From positions 1,054,001 to 1,118,000 of the forward strand of contig CBDCSD010000002.1 in the NCBI GenBank assembly GCA_965221345.1: DNA of 64,000 nucleotides, given 5' to 3'. The DNA comes from Bin5 sp965221345. GTDB lineage: Bacteria; Chloroflexota; Anaerolineae; Caldilineales; Caldilineaceae. Below, one piece after another: positions 1 to 8,319 of the stretch. The notes beneath the pieces are model-generated. The model ran no database searches and was not told where the DNA came from. It saw only the letters and a program-made list of their open reading frames with translations. Position 1 is the first letter of the stretch; the number at the start of each line of letters is the position of its first letter. Made by a program: the position numbers and the translations under genes.

Positions 1-87
1 CCGCCGACTCCGACGGTGGGCGGGCAACCTCGAGTGGCCCGGATCACAATCCATCCCCTCATTACACAAGGCACGGTTCAGACCATC

Positions 88-570
88 ATGAACTCGTCAA
101 AAGAAGGGCGGAAGAGCGTCTATCTCGCGAGCCCATACGGCTTTTCGGCGCAGCAGAAGGCGCTGTTGCTGCCGCCGATTATCGAGGCCTTGGCGGTGCT
201 CGGGCTGGATGTGTGGGAGCCGTTCGCACGCACCGGCCAGAAGGAAGACTTGACTGTGCCGGGTTGGGCCTATCGCATCGGCCAACTCTGCTACCAGGAT
301 GTATGTGAGGCGGACGCCATCTTCGCCGTGGTCAACGGCGTGCCGCCGGACGAGGGCGTCATGATCGAGTTGGGGATGGCGATCGCGCTCGGCAAGCCGA
401 CGTTTTTGTTTCGGGACGACTTCCGGAGCGTCGCCGATACTGATGAGTATCCGCTGAATCTGATGTTGTTCACGGGGATGCCGGAGGGCGAGTGGGAGCG
501 GCATTATTACAGGTCGGTGGAGGAGATTGGGGCGGCGGACAAGGCGTTGGCGCGGTGGGCGGCGAGCTAG
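88..570 (+). CDS. nucleoside 2-deoxyribosyltransferase family protein
   Basis: About 160 residues, matching the usual size of this family, which transfers or hydrolyses the base of deoxynucleosides in purine/pyrimidine salvage. Visible family signatures are the N-terminal strand motif VYLASPYGF, an ADAIFAVVNGVPPDEGV segment carrying the acidic residues of the active site, and the following ELGMAIALGKP helix. The ATG at 88 is preferred over the in-frame start at 16 because the core fold begins just after it. No ribosome binding site is obvious and the window begins immediately upstream, so operon context is unknown. Family assignment is from motifs; the substrate is not predictable. Confidence 0.8.
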   Translation: MNSSKEGRKSVYLASPYGFSAQQKALLLPPIIEALAVLGLDVWEPFARTGQKEDLTVPGWAYRIGQLCYQDVCEADAIFAVVNGVPPDEGVMIELGMAIALGKPTFLFRDDFRSVADTDEYPLNLMLFTGMPEGEWERHYYRSVEEIGAADKALARWAAS

Positions 571-846
571 TGCCCGCCGACTTTGGAATCCCGCTCCTTC
601 CGGATTTCGCGGGAGCCAGCGAAGGCGCGCGGCTCTTCTCGGATTCCGCGACAATTGCGCCAATTCCCGAACCACGGCGCATCCTCTGGTTTCATCCTTT
701 ACAACTCTAAGAGTATCTGCCCCAGATCCAGGATGCACTCCTGCTGTGTACAAGCTGCTTTTTTGTAGATTATCTGTTGGGTGTAGAATAGTCACTGCCG
801 ACCTGAATGAAGAAGCCAGTGTCTGTACATTCAAGGAAGCCCCCCG

Positions 847-3804
847 ATGCAAGACAGTACTCGCATACCGACCGCAGAGGCACGGGGCATCCTTCTTCTA
901 ACCGCCCTCCTGACGGCCGCCGCGCTCTCCCTCCTGGCATACAGCGAAACGAACGCTCAGGCGCAAACACCGACCGCGACCGCGCTCTCCGTACCGAAAC
1001 TGAAGGCGGAGGCGACAGCGCACGGCGTGGTCCTGAGGTGGGAAGCCGTCTCGGAGGCGGTGCGTTACGAACTCCTGGATTGGTGGGACACGGGGACCGA
1101 TTGGCAACCGATAGGCGGCGACAACCTGACCGGCACGTCTTACACGCACACGGACGTCGCGGCCGGGACAAAGTACTACTATTCCATCCGCGCGGTGAAC
1201 GCGGCGGGTGAGACGAGCGATTGGCAGCTGGATTATGCGTCGGCCACCGCGTTTGCACCGGCGGAAACCGAGACGTCAACGCCTACGTTCACGCCAACCG
1301 CAACTGCTACAACGGGGCCCGGGACGTCGACGCCAACGATTACGCCGACACCAACTGCGTCCGCGCTCGTAGCGCCGGCACTGACGGCAGTGGCGACAGC
1401 GCAAGGCGTGGAGCTGAGTTGGGAGGACGCACCAGACGCAGTGCGCTACATACTCATGACGTGGTGGGACGTAGAGATCGGCTGGGAGCCGATAGGCGGC
1501 GTCAACCTGACCGGCACATCCTATACGCACACGGACGTTACTGTCGGGACGAAATACTTTTATACAATCAGCGTGGTGAATGCAGCCGGCCAGACGAGCA
1601 ACTGGCTGCTGGAGTACGCGTCTGCCACCGCACTCGCGCCGACGGAAGCAGGAAAGTCAACCTCTACACCAACGGCCACGCCAACCTCTACACCAACGGC
1701 CACGCCAACATCTACGCCAACGGCCACGCCAACATCTACGCCAACGGCCACGCCAACATCTACGCCAACGGCCACGCCAACATCTACGCCAACAGCCACA
1801 TCAGCGCCAACGGCCACGCCAACATCTACGCCAACGGCCACGCCAACATCTACGCCAACAGCCACATCAGCGCCAACGGCCACGTCGAGCCCAACTGCGT
1901 CCGTGCTCACTGCGCCAGCGCTGACGGCAAGGGTGACGGCGTACGGTGTGGAGCTGAGTTGGGAAGCTGCGCCGGACGCGGCGCGCTACGCACTCATGAC
2001 GTGGTGGGACAGAGAGATCGGCTGGCAGCTGATAGGCGGCGACAACCTGACCGGCACTTCCTACACGCACACGGATGTTACTGCTGGGACGAAATACTTC
2101 TATACAATCAGCGTGATGAATGCCGCCGGCCGGTCAAGCGTCTGGCTGCTGGAGTATGCGTCTGCCACCGCGGTCGCGTCGACGGGTGCCGCGACGCCGA
2201 CGGTGACGACCACGTTCACGCCAACTCCAACGATTACGCCAACCCCTGCAACAACGGAGAGAGGCGCGCTTATCGCGCTCTACGAAGCAACCGACGGCGA
2301 CAACTGGACACGCAATGACAATTGGCTGACCTACGAGCCGCTCTCTTCCTGGTACGGGGTCTCTACTGACTTAAACGGTCGCGTCGTACGGCTTGAGCTC
2401 AGCGGCAACGGTCTGAACGGCCCGATCCCGGACCTGGCCGCGCTCCACAGGCTGGAGTGGCTGGACCTGGCAGGCAACGATTTGACCGGGCCGATTCCGG
2501 ACCTGGGTGCCCTGTCCAACCTGGCGGTCCTGTACCTCGGCCACAACCAGCTGGCCGGCCCGGTTCCGGACCTGAGCACCCTTTCCTACCTGAAGAGCCT
2601 CAGCCTGAACCACAACCGTTTGAGCGGACCAACCTTCGACCTTCACCTCTTCGCTGGCCTGCAGTATTTGCGTCTTGACAACAACCATTTTACAGGCCCG
2701 CTCCCCAATTTAAACGACCTCACCGAACTGGTGAGTCTGTACCTCATAGGCAACCGATTCTGCCTGGCTCCAGGAACAAGCTTGTCTCATACCCACAATT
2801 CTGTGGACGCCCACTTGAAGAGCCTCAATCTGGCGAACTGTACCGAGGCCGAGCTTTCGGTGTTTCCGGCCGCGCCGCAAAACCTGACCGCGACGGCCGC
2901 CAACAGCCAAGTCACGCTTACCTGGGATGCCGCGGCGAACGCCGCCAGCTACGATCTGTGGGCGTGGAACAGCCTCGACCGCCGCTGGGGTCCCGTCGGC
3001 GGCTTCCTCACCGAAACGACCTACACTCACTATGTCCCCTTCGATGACCGCAACCACTACTACCAGGTGCGCGCACGCGACGCCAACGGCGTACGCGGCC
3101 CCTGGTCGGCACGGGTGTGGACAAGCATATTCCCGCTACGATTTCCACCGCCGCCGCCTTCGCTCGGGCTTCATCTTTTCTATCAGAAATATCTTAAGGC
3201 TGGCGGCGTGATCGTAGTCGCCCCCACAGAGGTCTCTGATGAGAAGATGGTGGAAACGGGCGAGATCGTTGCCGCGATGTTCTCCGACAACCCCGAACTG
3301 ATTGAAAACCTGCTTCCCAAACATTTTCGGGTCGTTATATTCAGAAGGAACCAAGCGGGCGAGCATATCAATCAGTTGCCAGAACTCAAGGACGGCTATC
3401 ATCACTCTCTAGATCATCGAGGAACAGCCTTTGAGACAGCCACAGGATGGGCGGCAGCCGCACAGGACGATGACGAGGAAGAGAGATGTTACGTTCTTAT
3501 CCACGAATTCGCTCATGCGATACACTTCGCACTCAAGGATCAACCCGTTGTTCACGAGTTCAACACACGACTCCGGGACCTGTACAGCACTGCATTGGCC
3601 AAGGGTCTATGGCAGGATACGTACGCGTCAACGAATTTCGAGGAGTACTGGGCTGAAACGGTCACATTCTGGTTCCAGGAATTCATGCGAGAACCTGTGG
3701 GATTGCGCGGTTCAAATTTGGAAGATTACGATCCGGAAATCGTCAAGCTGATTGAGGAAGTGTTCGGCGAGGACGCGACCGTGCCTCCGTACTGCAAGCC
3801 GTGA
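847..3804 (+). CDS. exported multidomain protein: Fn3 repeats, TPT linkers, LRRs, C-terminal zinc-metalloprotease-like domain
   Basis: 985 residues with a signal peptide (hydrophobic stretch about residues 15-32), so exported or surface-bound. Order: Fn3-like module (about 45-131), Thr/Pro linker, second Fn3 (175-260), long TPTSTPTA linker (268-348), third Fn3 (355-441), leucine-rich repeats of the plant/bacterial type (about 472-668, repeated DLTGPIPDL-like units), fourth Fn3 (675-760) and a C-terminal domain with HEFAHAIH at residues 886-893. Glutamates 933 and 937 in FEEYWAETV could supply the third zinc ligand, as in gluzincins. AAGGAAG lies seven bases before the ATG. Protease activity is inferred from the HExxH motif only; a role in adhesion or degradation of matrix is a guess from the domain mix. 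Confidence 0.85.
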   Translation: MQDSTRIPTAEARGILLLTALLTAAALSLLAYSETNAQAQTPTATALSVPKLKAEATAHGVVLRWEAVSEAVRYELLDWWDTGTDWQPIGGDNLTGTSYTHTDVAAGTKYYYSIRAVNAAGETSDWQLDYASATAFAPAETETSTPTFTPTATATTGPGTSTPTITPTPTASALVAPALTAVATAQGVELSWEDAPDAVRYILMTWWDVEIGWEPIGGVNLTGTSYTHTDVTVGTKYFYTISVVNAAGQTSNWLLEYASATALAPTEAGKSTSTPTATPTSTPTATPTSTPTATPTSTPTATPTSTPTATPTSTPTATSAPTATPTSTPTATPTSTPTATSAPTATSSPTASVLTAPALTARVTAYGVELSWEAAPDAARYALMTWWDREIGWQLIGGDNLTGTSYTHTDVTAGTKYFYTISVMNAAGRSSVWLLEYASATAVASTGAATPTVTTTFTPTPTITPTPATTERGALIALYEATDGDNWTRNDNWLTYEPLSSWYGVSTDLNGRVVRLELSGNGLNGPIPDLAALHRLEWLDLAGNDLTGPIPDLGALSNLAVLYLGHNQLAGPVPDLSTLSYLKSLSLNHNRLSGPTFDLHLFAGLQYLRLDNNHFTGPLPNLNDLTELVSLYLIGNRFCLAPGTSLSHTHNSVDAHLKSLNLANCTEAELSVFPAAPQNLTATAANSQVTLTWDAAANAASYDLWAWNSLDRRWGPVGGFLTETTYTHYVPFDDRNHYYQVRARDANGVRGPWSARVWTSIFPLRFPPPPPSLGLHLFYQKYLKAGGVIVVAPTEVSDEKMVETGEIVAAMFSDNPELIENLLPKHFRVVIFRRNQAGEHINQLPELKDGYHHSLDHRGTAFETATGWAAAAQDDDEEERCYVLIHEFAHAIHFALKDQPVVHEFNTRLRDLYSTALAKGLWQDTYASTNFEEYWAETVTFWFQEFMREPVGLRGSNLEDYDPEIVKLIEEVFGEDATVPPYCKP
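1660..1890 (+). repeat. 24-bp in-frame tandem repeat encoding TPTSTPTA linker
   Basis: Near-identical 24-nt units built from ACATCTACGCCAACGGCC repeat about nine times, with two interruptions encoding TATSAPTA. They keep the reading frame and encode a Thr/Pro-rich stalk between Fn3 modules. Such arrays change length easily by slippage. Confidence 0.9.
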
Positions 3805-4001
3805 ACTGCAATGGATAGTTACGCCACTCGTACGCCAGAATTCACCCGTTACGAGTTCCGCTTTCCTGGTGGAGAGAGCAAACGGACCTAAACCCCGAAC
3901 CTGGGCGCTTTTTCTGTGGCCTTCCCCGTGTACATTTACTGCCTGCCCCCAAAATTTGACATAGCCCCCGGCCTCTGCTACATTGCCCCGAACATCTGAA
4001 T

Positions 4002-4125
4002 AGCTGAACTCTTATCCAGAGAGGCGGAGGGACCGGCCCTATGATGCCTCGGCAACCTGGTGACGGAGGATGAATCCTCTTCCGTGACGCAGGTGCCAAT
4101 TCCGGCAGATGTATTGCGCTCAGTT
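4002..4125 (+). promoter_or_regulatory. SAM-I (S-box) riboswitch aptamer
   Basis: The conserved S-box core is plain: CTTATCCAGAGAGGCGGAGG at 4011-4030, GGCCCTATGATGCCTCGGCAACC at about 4035-4057 (quoted discontinuously by position), a variable P3 hairpin (GACGGAGGA...TCTTCCGT), and GGTGCCAATTCCGGCAGA at 4092-4109. AGCTGA (4002-4007) can pair with TCAGTT (4120-4125) to extend P1. This class binds S-adenosylmethionine. It lies directly upstream of aspartokinase-homoserine dehydrogenase, so SAM probably feeds back on entry into the Met/Thr branch. Confidence 0.96.
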
Positions 4126-4156
4126 AATAAACCGGTAGCGCAGAGCGATTCTGGAA

Positions 4157-4215
4157 GATGAGAGGCAGTAATGTAGTCTGCTACCTCTCGTCTGCGCGAC
4201 GTGAGGTATTTTTTT
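4157..4215 (+). terminator. riboswitch expression platform: alternative antiterminator/terminator hairpins
   Basis: CCTCTCGTC (4184-4192) can pair either with upstream GATGAGAGG (4157-4165) or with downstream GACGTGAGG (4198-4206). The second pairing, with loop TGCGC and one mismatch, is followed by a run of seven T (4209-4215) and is a typical intrinsic terminator. The two mutually exclusive stems fit transcriptional attenuation by the SAM aptamer just upstream; how the aptamer controls the switch is inferred. Confidence 0.8.
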
Positions 4216-4239
4216 ACTCGAAGAGCGAGTTGAACACGT

Positions 4240-5694
4240 ATGATCGTAATGAAATTTGGCGGGACCTCGGTCGGCACAACCGAATCGATCGACAGCGCAG
4301 CAAAAATTGTGGCCGCCGCAGTCGAAAAGCAGGACCAAAGCGCCGGCGCACAGGAGCACCCTGATCACAGCCCGGAAAACCCTGGCATACTGATCGTCGT
4401 CAGCGCGATGAGCGGGGTGACCAATACCTTGATCGACGCCGCGCAAGCAGCCGCGGCCGGCGACGAGACCCCCTACCGCGATGCCCGCAGCCAACTGCTG
4501 GTGCGGCATCAGGTGGTGGCCGGTCAGCTCATCGAGGACGGAGTCGAGCGCGCCGGCCTGGGCAGGCTGTTCGACAACCGCCTGCGCGAGTTTGAGCGTC
4601 TGTGCCGCAGCATCACCGTACTCGGTGAACTCACGCAGCGGGGTCTGGATGTCGTCAGCGGCGTGGGCGAACGGCTGAGCGCGCCTCTGCTGGCGGCCGT
4701 GCTGCGGGCAAACGGCGTCAAGGCCCAGTTCGTCGACGCGGGTGAACTGATCATCACCGATGACCAGTACGGCAGCGCCAATCCACTAATGGACTCGACC
4801 CCGACCCGGTGCCGGGACCGGCTGCAGCCGATGTTGCAGAGCGGCGTCGTGCCGGTTGTCACCGGTTTTGTCGGCGCGACCGAAAACGGCGTGCCCACAA
4901 CCCTGGGGCGGGGGGGCTCCGACTACTCCGCCGCTATATTGGGCGCGGCCCTCGATGCTGACGAGATCCAGATCTGGACGGATGTGGACGGCGTCATGAC
5001 CGCCGACCCTCGCATCGTTGAAAACGCCCGCTCGATGGATGAGCTTTCCTACGAGGAGGTGGCTGAATTGGCTTATTACGGCGCCAAGGTGCTGCACCCC
5101 AAAACCGTCACGCCGGCGGTTGAGAGAAAGATACCCCTGCGCGTACTCAACACATTTAATCCCTCCCACCCTGGCACCAGCATCGTCGAGAAGACGCGGC
5201 AGCTGCGGCAGGGGGTCAAGGCGATCACCGCGGTGCGGGAGCTGCGGCTGATTACGGTGGCGGGCCGCGGGATGATTGGCGTGCCCGGCATCGCCGCGCG
5301 TACATTTGCGGCGGTGGCCCGCCAGCGCGCCAATGTGCTGATGATCAGCCAGGGCAGCAGCGAGCAGAGCATCTGCTTTGTGGTGCCCGAGCCGGAGGGC
5401 GATGCGGTGATGGCGGCGCTCGAGGTCGAGTTCGCGCGCGAGCTGGCCCAGCACATGATCGAAGAGATCACCAACCAGCCGGATATCGTGATCGTGGCGG
5501 TGATCGGCGCCGGTATGAAGGGCACGCCCGGCATTGCGGCGCGGGTCTTCAACGCGCTGGGCGCACGGAACATCAACGTGATCGCCATTGCCCAGGGATC
5601 GAGCGAGGCCAATATCAGCCTCGTCGTCCTGCAAGCCGAGGCCGATGAGGCGATCCGCGCCATTCACGACACATTCGAACTGGGAACGGAGTAG
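4240..5694 (+). CDS. lysC: aspartate kinase
   Basis: 484 residues, full length for the long (ACT-containing) aspartokinases. It phosphorylates L-aspartate with ATP, the first step towards lysine, threonine and methionine. The N-terminus has the diagnostic VMKFGGTSVG, followed by VVSAMSGVTN, and the kinase-fold signatures GRGGSDYSA and WTDVDGVMTADP. Two ACT regulatory repeats follow at about residues 332-405 and 413-484, so allosteric control is expected. It sits behind the SAM-I riboswitch and four bases ahead of homoserine dehydrogenase, suggesting translational coupling. The 25-residue QSAGAQEH-rich loop after residue 28 is longer than usual. Confidence 0.95.
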   Translation: MIVMKFGGTSVGTTESIDSAAKIVAAAVEKQDQSAGAQEHPDHSPENPGILIVVSAMSGVTNTLIDAAQAAAAGDETPYRDARSQLLVRHQVVAGQLIEDGVERAGLGRLFDNRLREFERLCRSITVLGELTQRGLDVVSGVGERLSAPLLAAVLRANGVKAQFVDAGELIITDDQYGSANPLMDSTPTRCRDRLQPMLQSGVVPVVTGFVGATENGVPTTLGRGGSDYSAAILGAALDADEIQIWTDVDGVMTADPRIVENARSMDELSYEEVAELAYYGAKVLHPKTVTPAVERKIPLRVLNTFNPSHPGTSIVEKTRQLRQGVKAITAVRELRLITVAGRGMIGVPGIAARTFAAVARQRANVLMISQGSSEQSICFVVPEPEGDAVMAALEVEFARELAQHMIEEITNQPDIVIVAVIGAGMKGTPGIAARVFNALGARNINVIAIAQGSSEANISLVVLQAEADEAIRAIHDTFELGTE

Positions 5695-5698
5695 TCTG

Positions 5699-6883
5699 AT
5701 GGACAACCCCTCTGGCATGTCTGCGGACCGGGCGGAAGAACCGGCGCAGCCACTCATCCTTTTCGGGCTGGGCGGCGTTGGGCGCGCCTTGTTGCGTCAA
5801 ATCGGGGAACAACGGTCTCTTCACCAAGGGGAGTACGATCTGCGCATCCGCTATTTGGCTGTGTGCGACAGCAGCGGCGCAATCGTGGAGCCGCAAGACG
5901 GCTTCACGGACGAGCTTCTGTCCGGGATCTTGGAGCACAAGGAGGAGGGCGGCGCGCTCGCGTCCCATCCGCTGGGACAATCCTACGAGAGCCCGGAAGC
6001 GATCGTTGACGCAGTTGGCAAGCCGGGCACAGTCGTGGTCGACTGCACCGCGTCGGATGAAACCGCGGGCGCACTGTTGCGGGCATTGGAACTGGGCTAT
6101 CAGGTCGTACTGGCGAACAAGAAGCCGTTGACCGTCGAGCAGGATGTGTATGACGGAATCAGCCGCCTTGGCCCTCGCCGGCCTCATGGTCGGGCAGTTG
6201 GCGAGGACGGCAAAGGGGACGCTGCCCACGCGGCCCGCACTTTGAGCCATGCCCGTTGGGAAACCACAGTGGGCGCCGGTCTGCCGGTGATCACTACACT
6301 CAACCGGTTGGTGTCCAGCGGCGACGAGATCGAGCGCATCGCCGGCTCCTTCAGCGGCACGCTCGGCTACCTGATGACCGGCCTGGAAGAGGGCCGCGCC
6401 TTCAGCGAGACCGTCGCCGAAGCCTACCGCTTGGGCTATACCGAGCCGGACCCGCGCGATGATCTGGGGGGCGTCGACGTGGCGCGCAAAGCGCTCATTC
6501 TGGCGCGAGGGATCGGCTGGCGCATGGAGATGGAGCAGGTTAAAGTCAGCGGCCTCTATCCGGAGCGGATGGCCGGTCTGAGCGTAGACGACTTTCTGTC
6601 GGATTTGCCATCGCTGGACGAGCAGTACCGCGCGGAGGTAGCGTGCGCCGCCGCCGAGGGCAAGGTCCTGCGCTATGCCGCCACACTTTCTGAAGGCGCC
6701 TGCACCGTCGGTCTGACGGCGGTCGCCAAGGATAGCCCCCTGGGGCGTCTGACCGGAACCGACAATCTGGTTGAACTCTACAGCCGCTGGTACAGCCCCA
6801 ACCCGCTGGTCATTCAAGGGCGGGGGGCGGGAGTGGAGGCAACCGCGGCCGGCGTACTCAGCGATATCGTCGAACTGCAGTGA
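5699..6883 (+). CDS. hom: homoserine dehydrogenase
   Basis: 394 residues; reduces aspartate semialdehyde to homoserine with NAD(P)H. The Rossmann motif FGLGGVGRALL is at about residue 20, LANKKPLTVEQ marks the nucleotide-binding domain, and ETTVGAGLPVITTLNRLV plus SFSGTLGYLM mark the catalytic domain. A charged insertion of roughly 25 residues (GPRRPHGRAVGEDGKG...) precedes the TVGAG motif and is atypical. There is no C-terminal ACT domain. The ATG at 5699 overlaps nothing and is four bases after the lysC stop, so the two genes form an operon under the SAM riboswitch. Confidence 0.93.
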   Translation: MDNPSGMSADRAEEPAQPLILFGLGGVGRALLRQIGEQRSLHQGEYDLRIRYLAVCDSSGAIVEPQDGFTDELLSGILEHKEEGGALASHPLGQSYESPEAIVDAVGKPGTVVVDCTASDETAGALLRALELGYQVVLANKKPLTVEQDVYDGISRLGPRRPHGRAVGEDGKGDAAHAARTLSHARWETTVGAGLPVITTLNRLVSSGDEIERIAGSFSGTLGYLMTGLEEGRAFSETVAEAYRLGYTEPDPRDDLGGVDVARKALILARGIGWRMEMEQVKVSGLYPERMAGLSVDDFLSDLPSLDEQYRAEVACAAAEGKVLRYAATLSEGACTVGLTAVAKDSPLGRLTGTDNLVELYSRWYSPNPLVIQGRGAGVEATAAGVLSDIVELQ

Positions 6884-6918
6884 TCAGTGGTCAGTGATCA
6901 GTGGTCAGTGGTCAGTGA
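6882..6918 (+). repeat. heptanucleotide tandem array (TCAGTGR)n
   Basis: Five or so copies of a 7-bp unit TCAGTGG/TCAGTGA start right at the hom stop codon. The same unit family recurs in at least six other intergenic places in this window (for example 26.5, 31.9, 34.9 and 41.2 kb). Confidence 0.9.
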
Positions 6919-7016
6919 CTGCGGCAATTGTTTGAGGATGGATGTGAAGAGGGGCGAATTTACAGAGGCGGAGTCGTTACGAATCAGGTAGGTTACTGTT
7001 AGAATAGAGGATTTCG

Positions 7017-8147
7017 ATGAACATTCAACCAAAGATCCGCGTGGGCGTGTTGGGCGCGACGGGCGCGGTGGGGCAACGGTTTGTGCAGATGTTGGAGGGT
7101 CATCCCTGGTTTGAGTTGAGCGTGCTGTGCGCCTCGCAACGCAATGCGGGCAAACGCTACGCCGACGGTTGCAATTGGCTGTTGCGAGGCGATATGCCGC
7201 CCCATCTGCGCGACTGCGTCCTGCAGGAAGTGGCGCCGGGCATCGACTGCCAGCTGGTGTTCAGCGCTCTGCCGAGCGGCCCGGCCCGCACAATCGAAGC
7301 GGAACTGGCCGCAGCCGGCTACATTGTGTGCAGCAATGCCAGCGCCTACCGCTACGAGCCGGACGTGCCGCTGCTGATCCCGGAGGTCAACCCGGAGCAT
7401 ATAGGTCTGATCGATTTGCAACGGCGGCAACGGGGCTGGCCGGGCTTCATTGCGACCAATCCAAACTGTTCCACAACCCACCTGGTGAGCGCGCTCCACC
7501 CGCTACACGAAGCGTTCGGCGTCAAGAAGGTATTTGTGGTTACGATGCAGGCTGTCAGTGGAGCGGGCTACACGGGCGTGCCGTCGATGGATGTTATCGA
7601 CAACGTGATACCGTTCATCAATGCCGAAGAGGAGAAGATGGAGAGCCGCGAGCCGCAGAAACTGCTGGGCCGATTTGACGGGAAGGCTGTGCAGATGGCC
7701 GATTTCGTCGTCAGCGCCCACTGCAACCGGGTGCCGGTGCGCAACGGCCATCTGGCGGCGGTCAGTGTGGAGTTCGCCCGCCGCCCCAGCCTGGAGGATG
7801 TGCGGCGAGCGTGGGCGGAGTACCAACCGCTGCCCCAGCGGATGGGCCTTCCCAGCGCGCCCGACGAGGCGATTCTCTACCGGGAGGAGGCGGACCGACC
7901 GCAGCCGCGCATGGACCGGCTGGCCGGCAGCGTTCCCGGCATGACGACGGTGGTGGGCCGGCTGCGGGCTGACCCGCTTCTGCATGTAAAGTTCCTGGCG
8001 CTGGGCCACAACACTATCCGCGGCGCGGCCGGCGGCAGTCTGCTCAACGCCGAATTGCTGGTGTCGCAGGGGTATTTGGGCAGTCATAAAGCGGTTGCCA
8101 GCGATCAGTTGCCGGCCACCAGCGCAGTTCTGGCCGCTGTCCACTAG
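7017..8147 (+). CDS. asd: aspartate-semialdehyde dehydrogenase
   Basis: 376 residues; converts aspartyl phosphate to aspartate semialdehyde with NADPH. N-terminal GVLGATGAVGQRFVQML is the nucleotide-binding loop; NPNCSTTHL contains the nucleophile Cys151; VSGAGYTGVPSMDVIDNV and the DFVVSAHCNRVPV segment are typical of the archaeal/fungal-type ASADH branch. AGAGGA lies nine bases before the ATG. The last 25 residues after GGSLLNAELLV are a poorly conserved tail. It lies 133 bp after hom behind a heptamer array, so it completes the aspartate pathway block but may have its own promoter. Confidence 0.95.
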   Translation: MNIQPKIRVGVLGATGAVGQRFVQMLEGHPWFELSVLCASQRNAGKRYADGCNWLLRGDMPPHLRDCVLQEVAPGIDCQLVFSALPSGPARTIEAELAAAGYIVCSNASAYRYEPDVPLLIPEVNPEHIGLIDLQRRQRGWPGFIATNPNCSTTHLVSALHPLHEAFGVKKVFVVTMQAVSGAGYTGVPSMDVIDNVIPFINAEEEKMESREPQKLLGRFDGKAVQMADFVVSAHCNRVPVRNGHLAAVSVEFARRPSLEDVRRAWAEYQPLPQRMGLPSAPDEAILYREEADRPQPRMDRLAGSVPGMTTVVGRLRADPLLHVKFLALGHNTIRGAAGGSLLNAELLVSQGYLGSHKAVASDQLPATSAVLAAVH

Positions 8148-8179
8148 TCATTGCAGTGTTGTGCAACAACCTCAAAAAT

Positions 8180-8209
8180 TTTACACATTGACCTGCCATA
8201 AGGTAGAAT
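8180..8209 (+). promoter_or_regulatory. candidate sigma70-type promoter
   Basis: TTTACA (8180-8185) and TAGAAT (8204-8209) are separated by 18 bp, ahead of the HAD-like gene. Only the match to the consensus supports this. Confidence 0.35.
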
Positions 8210-8319
8210 CGTGTAAGTTGCAACGGCAGTTATGCGTAGTCAAATCTTGAATCTTGGTAACGTCGCACCTTCGAGTTGGGCGAACTTACTCGAAATCAGC
8301 GACAAAACCGGGAATTGAA

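Noticed and set aside
1660..1890. 24-bp repeat considered as a CRISPR array
   Set aside because: Units are contiguous without spacers and are translated in frame.
1221..2318. Long plus-strand frame rich in ANGHANIYANGH repeats
   Set aside because: It is the +1 shadow of the TPTSTPTA repeat gene; composition is an artefact of the 24-bp repeat and it has no start context.
5615..6817. Large minus-strand open frame opposite homoserine dehydrogenase
   Set aside because: GC-rich third positions create long antisense frames; no motif, and the sense gene is clearly real.
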